Program-made: the position numbers and the translations under genes | Assembly: GCF_000150275.1 (NCBI RefSeq) | Contig: NW_002060945.1 | Location: 6,073,246 to 6,137,245 of the forward strand | Direction of reading: 5' to 3' | Length of the DNA stretch: 64,000 nt | From: Trichoplax adhaerens | Lineage: Eukaryota; Placozoa; Uniplacotomia; Trichoplacea; Trichoplacidae | Part shown: positions 1-12,236 of the stretch, piece after piece | Position numbering within the stretch: position 1 is the stretch's first letter | Layout: the number at the start of each line of letters is the position of its first letter | The notes under the pieces: generated by a model | The model's input: the letters and a program-made list of their open reading frames with translations, nothing else | Told to the model about the DNA's origin: nothing | Databases searched by the model: none

Positions 1-37
1 ATATTGCAAACTGTTTCTCAAACTCATTTCTAATTAC

Positions 38-3000
38 CCATAAGCTAAATCTGTGAAAACCGTCGTATCATCTGGTGCTTTGCCGTGTGAGATTCGTTCA
101 CGGTTTCCAGGAGAACCAACAACAAGAACTGTTGCGAATTTCGGATTAACAAAGCGATTTTTATCGGCTTGATGATCTATTTCATCCATATAAGCTACGA
201 CATAAATTAGTGAAAAAAGAAAATCAGTTACGTCAAAAGAAAATATGGATTAATTCGAATTAAATGTACACATAAATCCTAAAGATAGACTTACTTGGAT
301 AAAGACGTTGATAATTGTGCTGATGTCCACAGATAAATAAGTCGACTCCGTATTTATGCAGCAATGGAGAGAATTTCGAGAAATCTGTGCGATCCATCCA
401 CCATGCCTAACAAATATTACATTGGAAATTGACAAGGATAATAAAGTTGGTAATAAGTTCTTACATTGCCAGCTACTAATAACGTTACAAGTTCTTAATA
501 AATTTCAAACTACAAAATTATCGTAATTGCTAATTAATTACCTTATGGGCCAACATAATGATCCATGGAGTTTTATCACGATTCTCATTGGCCTGTAAAA
601 AAATCATGAATATTGTTACTGTGTGATAACCATAACTCTTCAAATTAAATCCTATTCATTTATTTTCAACTTAATTTACAAAGTTCAACAATACCAACAG
701 CAAACTATATGAATTATTTACTTTACTATGCTATTTTCTTTACCTTCTTTAAATCTTTAGCTAGCCATTCTATTTGGCGTTCAATTTGTACCTATTGATT
801 TTATTAAAGTCAGAGATGGAAATATAGTTTCACTACATAAGCCGAGTTAAGTTATTATGCGATAATAGAGTAGGAAATCAGTACCGGATCCGAATAGTAC
901 GCGTAAACTTCCGTATCGATCGCAACAAAGTGGATGTTATCCTGGTCAAAGCTATACCTGTAGCATTTGAATGATAAATATATAAAAAATTTATAATATT
1001 TCAATCCGTAAATAATAAATTAGTAGTACCGTTGATCTTCATTAAATAATTATTACTTCTTGAAAAGAGACTATAATGAAATTTGGTAGAGCATATTTTA
1101 AGTATCTCATTGAATTCAATCTTCAATACGCGTATGCATTGAGTAAAACAGGATAATATTCTCAACTAATAACTTAATAATAAAGCTTATCCACATAATT
1201 GTATATAATCATGAGCCAATTATTTAGATATTAATAATAATTACGTTAGAAATAGGTACATAGATCATTTAAAAATATTTCCAAATTATTTATTTACGCC
1301 CTTTCGACGTAACGATGACCTTATTAATGTATTTGAGTTAAATTTACTTATTCATGAGCCCATACAAAGAATTTAAGATTTTTTGTACTTTATATTTTGT
1401 TTACCAGCAGTTCATAAACAGTAGATAAAATATATATGAGCAGCCTCTTAATATGCATATTGTAGTTATATCAGAATCATTAAGCTGATAGATTTTAAAT
1501 AAAATAATGGTAATTAACTTTCCACCAAAGTTAAAGCATTAAAAATTTTTTCTAAATAAATAATATAAGCGATATTTTAGAGTCTAAATGCGATAGGTCA
1601 TCTAATTTTAAATTAAATCTATAATAGAACGAAAATAAAAATAAAAAACTTTGCACTAATATTATGAGGTTGAAAAACACTTTCGTAAATGAAGTGATGC
1701 TTTTACTCCAAATAATTAGTAACTATGCATTATAAGTAGTAATTTATGTTTGTCTTTTAATTTCGATCAGTCATGAATATAATAATGTTCTATCAATCTG
1801 TTCTAACTATTTATAGATAAATGTCTATTCCATCTTGTAGATGATTTTAGTCATCATTTAAGTGGTGGATAAAATTTAAATGAAATGACTCACCATAAGT
1901 TTGTATTGCTACCACTGTTGATACCAACGCCAGCTGCCATACCGGCATAACGATTTTGGTATTGAGAGAAATTGCTATAATGCTAAGTAGATAGTAAAAG
2001 ATATGCATAAGTCACAATAATTATAACCTTCTAGTCATACTATTTATATCGGTGATAGATTAATCATAAATCAGCAAGTAAAATTCATTTTACCTCATGA
2101 TTACCGGGTAAGACCATGTAAGGTGTTGTTGTGGTTAAAGGTTGAATCATTCTAAGAAATCTATTAAATCATATTAACAAACAGCAATTAATGATGATCT
2201 AATAACTTAATAGCGAAATGACTAGTTTATATTTCAAGCTTGTGTAATAATGATAATTTTATTATACTGTAGATCAACTAACTTATCTCCCGTTCTGCCA
2301 TAATCGTCATGTAAATCATACGCGATATCTTACAATTATTGAAGAATACCCATATTCGATAAACACCAAGCATATAGTATAATGAAAAGAGAGGAGCAGA
2401 TAAGTCAAAAAATTAGCATATTAGCCTATAATAAAGTTGATTAAAAATGAAATCAATTGTCTTACCCCCAACATGTAGAAACATATCGAACTGTCTTTCT
2501 TGCATTTCCGTAACTAACTGGTTGAAACTAACATCATTTTTCAGTCCAAAATCGCCGTAGACCTGATAATTGTTACACATATTGTTTACTAAGCCGTATT
2601 AAGAACTGATAAAACTACTATATCAAATAAAACCGTACGTTATATTTATAATTAATGAGGAAAAATAATTAAATTAAGTAAATTAGAAATTTAACTTCTA
2701 ATAAATTTGCAATATACATTGTTCGGCGAGTGTTTATGATACTGTTCCAATTGATTTATAGTAATAAAACCTATATTTCATAGTTTATAGTTGAAAGGTA
2801 TTCTATCACAGGTTATTATTAATGCTATTTGATAGGAGCAAGATTTACTATTTGGATGATGCTAATGTGTTTTCAACTTATAACATTAAATATCAAGATA
2901 AGCCATTCACTCTTTATCCAATCCTACATAATACTGTAATTTAGCCGTATTCAACACGAACAAATTTAAATATGCTCTATTCTTGAAGCAGTATAGTTAG

Positions 3001-6000
3001 TAATATTTAAATTAACGGTGTCAAGCTTATGAAACATTTTAAATTACAAAATTAATCATCTATATCATATTCAGCAGGATATGATAATTTAAAAATTTAT
3101 TATTATCATAGTTATATAACTAGAATAGACTTTAGGTAAATAATAAGTAACTTACGCCATATCTTTGTGGCTTCTTTTGTGTAGTAAAATTATACACAGA
3201 GCTTGAGCAACCGTCTGCAGATGCTTGGTAGTAATACGTCTTGTTAATCTTTAAATCAGTAAGCTAAGAAAGTATAAATGATATGTCTTGTAAATTTAAT
3301 ACATGTTAAAGCCTTCAACTATAGGTATAGAGTAATGATAACGAAATATAAAACAGGGTGATAAATTAATTATCAACAATACAATAGTAAGAGCGATATA
3401 ATAGATCTCTATAAAACCTAAACTTCATTCGCATTTCTAATATCAAATGTGCAATCAATTCACCATCCCTTATCCATCTCAAAAACAACTTTTAAAATTC
3501 ATATAGCGACTACAACATACTGTAGTACTACAGTCTATTTTCATACTTCAACAAACTACCGATGCCTGCACTTGAAAACCGGATTTATTTCAAAACTATC
3601 GATATTACATTAAGTAGTATCTACTTATAAGGATAAAATAGATATCGAATTTTAGTTTTAAAAATTGGAATGAGTACCGTAAAATGTCAGGCAGTTACAC
3701 TAGCAACGGCAGCAATTTACGATAACCCTTTATTTTAGCCTAACTGACGTAGAACATTTATTCAATAAGCTGTTGATCGGCGGACTCGATTACAATTTTC
3801 ATAAATGTAAATATATGGATAATTGGTCATATGCAAATGAAAGAAACAAGTTCTTGAAGTCTTTATAATAACCCTTTACTTAATAATAAATAATGTACTG
3901 ATGAATTTATCACTAAACGAAATTCAAAGTAAAAATGTCAAGATTTTGACGAAAACTAAAAAAATGAAGTAATCTTACATGATTTACTTATAGAAATATT
4001 ATTTAGATTCTTCGTCTAGATATTGCCACATAATCTTTCGGTTGAAGCAATCGATCGCAGAATTAACTTAAAAAGTACTACAACTAGTTACTAATTGGGA
4101 ATTTTAAACAGATCTAATATTGAAAGAAATAAAAATGCTACAAACGACGCTAAGAAGATGACAGCCTCTGTGCTAGAGGTTTTTCAGTAAGGTACCTTAT
4201 TTTTAAATTAATGTGCTCTTATTTATGAGTGTTTGATTGAAGCTAAAATATGTAGAACTTTATACCGCTAATCGATATCAATTTCGCTCACGCTGAATAT
4301 ATAGAGTAGATGATTTCTAGTTAAAGGGAAAAATTTACTTCAGTCTATATCAGATTAGAGATATCGTTGTTATACTTTGCAGCTAGTAAATATTTCGTAT
4401 ACTAATGAAAGTAGACATTGCGATACAAGTAGATATATTCAAAAATGAATTAATTAGAATAGCAAAAAGAAATTTGAGGTTAAACCAGATAATTTTTATG
4501 ATTAAGGAAGATTTCTCTAAAGTCTTGACATAAATTTGTTAGACATTCAATTTATTGTCTTACTATTCAGAATAATATTCTACTTTACTTATGAAACAAT
4601 TCCGTGTAAATGAGATTCTCTATTAGTCAGGCGAATTAATAGTCTTGACGATAGTGTAGATCTTCAATAATGAATAATTATAAATTGCACAAATTAATAT
4701 GTCAGTTTTTTATTGTATAGGAATTAACTTGAAAACTTCTAGAAATATTCCGAAATTTAGTAGTGGCCCTTTCTAATTACTAACGAAAGAAAAATTGCTA
4801 TTCTATTTAACAAGCTTTATCAATTCCTGGTGAACTATTATAATCTATAGTAGTAGGTTATCCTTCCACTCAATGTCCAATTATCGATAATAATTTAATC
4901 CCTTTTCTCCTTAAATTGCCATACCGTTAATAAAGAAAACAAGATTTTAATCGATACAGCACTAAAATTTCGACTTTCATTTTGATCGGAACGATAGAAT
5001 ATTATCTTAAATTAAGTCGCCTTTTGATATTGATGATGTTTTTCAAGCATACTACCACGTCTGTGTACTTAGAATTAAGTATAGAAGTTTTTCAAATTTC
5101 TATCAGGCAATCATTGTATCTGAGAATTAATGTAGAAGAAGACTAATCAAGTACGAGATTTAATGCGATGTAGATAGGCCGTCAGGTCTGCATACACGTA
5201 GAAGAAGACTAATCAAGTACGAAATTTAATGCGATGTAGATCGGCCATCAGTTCTGCATACACGTAGTCAAATCTAGAAAGTTTTGAATTTTTATCGACA
5301 GTTGCATCTGAGAAGTGATGTAAAGTATGACTGATAATATTATATAAACTTATGTACGATATAACATCAAGACTGTATCTAAGGAACTATTTAATTCTGT
5401 TACGGAAATTATCTAAATTTTATTCCTTAAACCAGTCTCAGGATATTTCTACTGATGACCTTGACAGCAGTAGTATGAGCCTTTTGATTTCTGAGGAAAC
5501 AATTTACCGCGTGCAAATAACTAAGATGTCTGATCACGATGGCGCTATCTGATCGCATTTAACTTCAATATGTGGAAAACATTTCAGAGACTACATAAAT
5601 CCCAGTTTAAAATAAAACGAAAGACAAGTCTGTAAAGTATTATTATTATAAAAACCTTCGATGACCTTATCAATGACATTTCCACTCGAATAGCTAGAAT
5701 AGATTCGTATTTTTCAGTAATTTTCATGTTGAGTATGAAAGAAGCAATACTGATCATGATGAATTTGACCTCCTAACTCTGTTCAAGGGGTACATGTTTG
5801 CAGTTTACCTTATTCGCAGATTTGGTTAAATTAACCCCTACTTGTAAACTAAAGTTTTATCACATTTGAAATTTGAAGGTGGAAGTAGCAGTAACTAATT
5901 TCGCCCGTACTTATGATTACCTATTTATCTTTCATGAGATATATACATAGTCATGACGTTAGTTACTGTATGTAAAGCAGATTGAAAATGAAAAGATCGG

Positions 6001-6744
6001 ACTACCATTCACGATGATGAATTGAATACTACTGCTTTCCATGATGCCTATTTCCAGATGCTCAAATTTCTTCTCTAGCAATAGTATGTAGGGCATTTTA
6101 CCCGTTTCGATAAGAGCTATTATTATTTTCATTTTTGGAGCTGAGGAATAATACGTGCTAATATTTGATCATCGAATGATTACTTCTCATTGACGAGTTA
6201 ATAGACTGGAATGAACCATCAAACAAGTTGAGAATCAACAGAGATGAGTTAAAAGAACAGAATAATGTTTTTTATCGATTGAAGTACATAATCAAGCATG
6301 TTGAGAATCAACAAAGAGAGGAGTTAAAAGCGTAGAGTAACCTTGTTTTATTGATGGCAACGATTAAATTGACCCTAGAATTACCTTGGTGTAGAGAATG
6401 GAAATGATACGATTTCTTCTACCGGTAGCACTTTTAACGGCAGCAAATTCATGGCAATGAATTTGGCCATGTTGGGAAAGATCATTTGGATTTACACCAT
6501 ATCGCAGAGAACTTTGCGATGGACATGTTTTAATCTGAACAACGAATGAAATAACACGTTCAGAGGGTTTACCAGTAACACTTAGATGAATCTGTTCGGG
6601 TTGTCGGCAATTTCTCTCCAGAATAGAATAATCTCGGTTGTCATGATGAATATGATTACGATGATTAGATCCCGGTAGATAATAGACGACGCCAGTAAAT
6701 AGATAGATGAAAATCAAGGAGAGGATAAAGCTCGAAGACACCAT
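38..6744 (-). CDS. Purple acid phosphatase (ACP7-like), 11 exons, C-terminus beyond window
   Basis: Secreted or lysosomal binuclear metallophosphatase. Exons (complement): 6385-6744, 3156-3263, 2466-2562, 2283-2328, 2094-2151, 1894-1982, 885-957, 744-791, 542-592, 295-406, 38-176; phases agree throughout. About 393 residues are present. Residues 1-25 form a hydrophobic signal peptide, then an FN3-like N domain (PEQIHLS... to YNFTT). The catalytic domain shows all five metal-ligand blocks: GDFG (D160), GDIAY (D189, Y192), GNHE (N221, H222), LAHK (H309) and GHQH (H338, H340). Later text reads VGSPGNRER, like the VTGSAGCEE block of ACP7. The last exon ends in phase 2 at a GTAATT donor, so the C-terminus lies to the left of the window. 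Intron 1 is unusually long (3.1 kb). The high-molecular-weight ACP7/plant-type family is clear; exact orthology to human ACP7 is not proven. Confidence 0.92.
5132..5266. repeat. Two-copy 66-bp tandem repeat in intron 1 of the acid phosphatase gene
   Basis: The unit starting gtagaagaagactaatcaag at 5132 recurs at 5198, with only a few substitutions (tagataggccgtcagg versus tagatcggccatcagt). It lies in the 3.1-kb first intron, which otherwise shows no coding signal. Confidence 0.9.
6219..6345. repeat. Short direct duplication in intron 1 of the acid phosphatase gene
   Basis: The string gttgagaatcaaca, followed by an agag and gagttaaaag block, occurs at about 6226-6255 and again at about 6300-6330. 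The two copies are diverged. Confidence 0.65.
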
Positions 6745-9418
6745 GGTGCTCCTTTAGCCTAGCAGACCGATCGAATTATTAAAAGATTGGGTCTGTTAAG
6801 ACTTAAATACATGTATCGACTTTGATCTAAATGACGTCAGCGGAAGAATGGAAAAATATAAGGCAGGTGCCTATTTGTTGATACTATTGCCACGGTCTGC
6901 CTACTCTGTCCAGTAGTGCAGTATAGTAGAATCAAGTGCATACAACAATTAAAAGCATAGAATGATGCTGAATAATTATAAATAGAGTCAATGGAGAATT
7001 CAGGACCTAAAGTTATAAATTGATTTTCTGTCAACGAATATTGATTTAAGGAGTCTGATGTGTGTATTTTATATGAATTATACATCAGATATTGTCCACT
7101 CAATAGAACAGGTGGAACTCAATTAGTACGTAGACAGTTTATTGAAACTAATGCAAGGATATTTTCGCAAGTGGTATTTTCTCCATTTATCATTTACTAA
7201 AACAAGTTCAATTCTAATCATGGCCATATTGATTTTTGAACTGAAGAATTAGTTAAGATATCGCTCTTTAAATGATTCATTGATTTTAGCCATGGATTTG
7301 GAATGAATCAAGATATGATCGATCATCCTATCGAGAAGGTTGGATCAAGCAGCTATTGAGCTCAGTATTTTAGACTTGCAATAAATGAGGCCGACTCTTG
7401 AGAGATAAAAATCTCTTCGTAATTGTAGTAAAATTTCTTTTTACTACATGTAGTCACTCGTTTCATTTTTTATCGATCAGCACTCCTTGATTTAAAATTT
7501 CTGACGGCAATCTAGCCTGTACCTAATATTGCTCTGATTATGATTGCAAGATAGGAGCATGAAAACTCGAGAATCTTTTCCTTGAAGAGTAAAGGATAAC
7601 CATCCACAATTCACGTGATTAACATGGATCTCCAAGATCTTACTCCCCGCCGACTTGTAGTCACGTTTATCCACTGTCCCTTTAAAATTGTACCATCCTG
7701 ACTATAATATCGACTACTGTACCGACTCCTTTCGAGCTATGTCCAGTCTTAAAATTCGATAAATTCAACCTATCGGAAAGATAAGGTGTTTCATCTAAGA
7801 TAGAATCGAGTTATGGTTATTTCTGGCGATAAATCTAGGTACGATGTTTCTATCTATCCCACTCACAGCGGGGGCCTAAATGCGTTTGCCTATGGAATCA
7901 AATAAGAGTCAAGAGTATAATTATTGTCGTTGCAGCTAATGACTGTAGTAAAGTGCTCTGCGTTATATATAACTAACTACTAGAGTCTAGAGAACTACAC
8001 TATTCGTAAGTTCGTACTACTCCGGAAAGCAGCAATTGAAAAAAATAATATATGAGATTAGTAATATGGACAAAAATAACAATTCACAAACGTATTAAGA
8101 AAATTCTTAAAAACAATAAATATAAACGTCTTCATTAGGGAATAATATTTAAATGTTCTACCAAACAAATCGCGAATGCTCCAATTAGGATTAATATCGA
8201 TAACAAGGTAAAAGTTAAATTACCTGAAAATATGATTAAATCTTAATCTTATTTTATAATATTTCTAAATATACGTATTATGAAAAGAACATGTGATCTA
8301 TCGCTCATACTCTTATTAGTAAATATAGTCGCTCTCAATAGCTATAATATGCAGTACTTCGATCTCAAGTATGGCATTAATAGCATGCAGTAATAAGGAG
8401 TCAAATTGATGATGCAACGGCTAGTTCTATCTACTGTACAGTACATATGCATCTATGTCGGCCAAATGGTCTATTTAACTATTTACTGTATACGTATATC
8501 TATATCTAGCTGCCCTACGTCTAAGGCTTCCAACAATCTGCGAATGGCTATAGCTATATATCTGCCTAATCGGTTCACAATGAACGGGAAGAGTAGCTAT
8601 TTATATCCGCTCACTATACTATACATAACATTTATACGGTATACACATATACCATCTACATGTACATATATATACATAATTATAGATATATAATGCTAAA
8701 ACATCTACTTATACTCTAAAGTATGGCGCTAATACTGTTGGCATGCAATAAAGAATAAAGCCAATGATACAACAAACGGCTAGTACTATCTACCGTATAC
8801 TGTATATGCGTCTATGCTGATCAAAGTGTCTATTTAGCTATCTATACCTATATCTATATCTAGCTGCTATATGTCTAGAGCTCCCCCAACAACCGCTGGC
8901 TATAGCTATATACAACGGTCTATATTGATTTACAAAGAACGGCAATAGCATCTACCTGTACCCGTTCGCTATAGTTCAGTATATCCGCTCATAACGTACA
9001 CTACACTGTATCAAAGACTACAAGAAGGTCTTCTTCTAGTAGTTTTTGACTATGTTCATCATTTTTGGTCGATAAGGGAGCATAACTTCAGTGAAATGGA
9101 TATAGTTTCCTACTAGTGAGCCAAATATAACCAGCAAATCATCCCAGCCTACATATAGGATATTGCAACATGAATCATACAGGACTCGGTACTGTTCTGA
9201 GTCATACAGAGTAATTGTGACAGAAGGCCTGGACGCCTCGACTAGCGCAGGCGCCGTGCAGCTAGTAGTCTTTAGCTCATTGCATAGTCGTAGAGTAACT
9301 TAAATCCGACTAAAAGCAGGATTCCTTTTCTCTTTAATTCATTTTTCCGTCGGCCAATTTTGTTCTCATCATTAGCTCATTGAATAATAATTCCTCAATA
9401 CACTAGAATAAAAGAGCT
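6745..9418. other. Intergenic region between divergent acid phosphatase and ZCCHC9 genes
   Basis: This is the shared upstream region of two divergently transcribed genes. No ORF here resembles a protein, and long frames are broken by stops. It contains the diverged direct repeat at 8370-9015. Promoters for both genes must lie here or in unseen 5' exons, but I cannot place a core promoter element. Confidence 0.6.
8370..9015. repeat. Diverged direct repeat, two copies of about 300 bp
   Basis: Copy 1 (about 8370-8690) and copy 2 (about 8715-9015) share blocks in the same order: aagtatggc..taata, gcatgcaata, gatgcaacggctagt versus aacaaacggctagtactatctac, tatatctatatctagctgc, ggctatagctatata, and a final segment with gaacgg...agc..ctaccgt/tatccgctca. 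A 95-codon frame at 8406-8693 is just this AT-rich repeat read through and is not a gene. Confidence 0.75.
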
Positions 9419-11337
9419 ATGACCCGATTCGCAAGAAGCAATCAAAACAAGGGACGTAAATTGGACAAGGCTACTCCATGGAAAGAATTAAAACCTCAAT
9501 ACGCCGGTTTGTATACCATGATCATGCAGCTACTTCCTTAGCTCTGCTTTTTCATGATAGCCATTCATACTGCTGTCATTTTATACTATTCGGCCATTGA
9601 TTTCTCTTATTCAGTAATAATTATAAGACTAGATGATAGCAATGAATTGTATGCAAGAATTGATCGCAGGCTTGCAACCAGCATGGTGGACATGACATTC
9701 AGTTTAATGACAGTCAATGATGAACTACTGTATTGTAGATGCACCGAAGATGCAATAGTCTAATCCAATGCGCTGTACAGACTACCTCATTCTTTGCCCG
9801 TGCCCAACTATAAAGTATTAATTGACAGCCGCAGTTATTGGCTGAATTTCATTTAAAGATTAGCATTGCAAGCTAGCAGTAGTTACTTACATTATTATTT
9901 GAGATAGGATCTTGTATAATTTACCATTCGAGCAAGACCATTTTTGTTACTTTTCAAATTATATGACTGTAATTTGTAATTAACCTTGATCGACCGAGTA
10001 CATATTACAGCCAGAGCTGGACCATAACCATCTCTTTGATCTCACATGATTTAAAGTCACGCTGTAATAAGCAGCGATAACAGCAATGTAAAAATTATCA
10101 TTATACACGTATGCTTGTCAAACTGACATGTAAACTATGCAGTACTCGTGTTATTCTATAAAATAAATGGAAGAGTTGATACGTTTCGTCTCCATAGGCA
10201 ACAAGAATAAAAGTAAACGTCCAGATCCCGGGAGTAAAATGAAAATGCATCACATCGGTAAAGCCGATCAGGCCAAACTTCAAAAGAAAAAAACGGTAAA
10301 TTGTACATTACAATCGTTAAATATAAAATTTTGTCAGTGAACTACACTGACTATAGGAATAACAGTATACAGTACTAATAATCAGAATGACATTCGCCTC
10401 TCTCACATTACCACTGTAAGCAAATTATTTCAAAACTAATCCTTAGGTTTGCTTCAAATGTCGACAACCCGGCCACAAAGTGTCCAAATGTAAAGCAGAA
10501 AGCGGAAATAGTAGCGAAAAAATTTGCTTCAAATGTGGTTCCAGTAACCATTCCTTATATCAGTGTACCCAATATGATCAATCACGTCGTGATGGTAAAT
10601 ATCCGTTCAATTATTCTCTTACCTTATAGACGTGCCCCTATAATTATCTTAATTTAATCTATATATCCTGATTATAGTATTACTAAAATAAAATTAAATA
10701 ATATGCTATTGTCTAGATCCATTGCCCTTTGCAAAGTGTTTTATATGTCAAGGTGTTGGTCACTTATCAAAATCTTGCCCAGACAATCCTAGAGGATTGT
10801 ATCCGTTAGGTAAATTAGACAATAAGTCAATATCGTTCAATGTTATATCTACAAATATACAGAAATATAACAATCGTAGATTTCGACCCTCTTGCATATA
10901 ACTTGTAGTCAAGTCCATAGAGGTAAAAGGAAAGCTACCTCTATCATTAAGTCGGATAATATAAAAAGTTAGTTTATACGAATAAAAGCTAAGACTTTTT
11001 GGCAATAGGTGGATCCTGTAAACTATGTGGATCCGTAGAGCACTTTCACAGAGATTGCCCCATGAGACACAAAGGTATTTATGTTGATAACTTCATGTAT
11101 AGGTTCAGGACATCTTATTCTGAATGCGATTTATGATATAATAAATAAACCGTGCTATAGAAGTCAGTCTATTTAACGTTATTCCAATGTTCTTTAATAG
11201 AAGAAGAAAGCGAATTGAAATTACGTGTTTTAAATTCAACCGTGAGCGCAGATGATGATGGTATGGTAACGATTTCTAAATCGATTAAAACTAACTTTTC
11301 TAAAGCTAAGGGAAGACCCAAAATTGTTCGATTTTGA
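9419..11337 (+). CDS. ZCCHC9: ZCCHC9, CCHC zinc-knuckle nucleolar protein
   Basis: Exons: 9419-9506, 10198-10295, 10447-10594, 10717-10809, 11009-11074, 11201-11337; phases fit and give 209 aa (human protein about 271). It starts MTRFARRSNQ, matching the MTRWAR start of the family. A Lys-rich exon follows (KNKSKRPDPGSKMK). Four CCHC zinc knuckles come next: C64-x2-C67-x4-H72-x4-C77, C89/C92/H97/C102, C119/C122/H127/C132 and C146/C149/H154/C159. The stretch PFAKCFICQGVGHLSKSCPD followed by NPRGLYP, and then GGSCKLCGSVEHF, is close to human ZCCHC9, as is the IVRF end. ZCCHC9 is reported to be an RNA-binding nucleolar protein. The linker between the first exon and the knuckles is shorter than in vertebrates. 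Confidence 0.94.
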
Positions 11338-12236
11338 AAAGCGCAGATAGCGCAGCCTATTTGTAATAAAATTGACGGGAACAAATGTATAAGCTATAAT
11401 GAAACCTTGAATGTTACTGCAACAGTAGCTACTTCATTAAAAATCAAGGCCAATAACAATTCCTTGAATCAATGCTTCATTATTTAACTGTATCATACAT
11501 TTATTTTGTTGTACTCGATAAAATAATACACACTTCTGAAATTATGTACTTGCAATTAGCTCACACTTGGTACGGCTAAGAAAAAATAAAAAGTATATTA
11601 TGCAACTTATACCTAAATAGATGCAGTATAAGCTATATATAAATTACTTTTTAAAATTGCCTTTTCATTACAACAGGTAAGAAGTTGTGTATATTAATTG
11701 ATGACTATAATAGCAATGTAAATCTTGTACGTCCTTTTATTGATGTTATAGTAACATATAAATTTTACTACTAATATTAGATTCGAAGCAGAAGCACAGT
11801 ACTGTTCAATTGTAATGCACTGACAATGCGATACTTTTATTACAGAAAATTGATATTCTAAAGAAAGCATAAACTGTAAATAAAGTTGCTAGAGTTTTGA
11901 TTGTAACGACTAATGCGTTCAAATTGATTAAAACCTTTTGTAATAATATTGCCAAGCTTTTAACGCAAATAGCTAAACATGTTATGACTACCAAATTACC
12001 GTTATAATGCTTGTAAGGTAACGAATATTGTAGTAAGAATTAAATAAAGTACAATTAATCTAGCTTTATATATTGATATTCACATGTTAAAATACATATA
12101 TAATTAGATTTTAATTGCCCTAAGCAATCTATACTATAGCCATAGCAAAAATTAATAGATCAAGGCTATGCGATATCTATGCGTGCACATGCACCCTTTA
12201 AAAATTTTCATTTCTAACTAATACGAATATAATAAA
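11338..12236. other. Convergent intergenic gap, ZCCHC9 to PPTC7
   Basis: This AT-rich gap lies between two genes whose 3' ends face each other. It should hold both 3' UTRs. I see no further ORF or RNA gene. Confidence 0.6.

Noticed and set aside
8406-8693. 95-codon ORF
   Set aside because: Lies wholly in the direct repeat and reads Ile/Tyr/Thr-rich low-complexity sequence.
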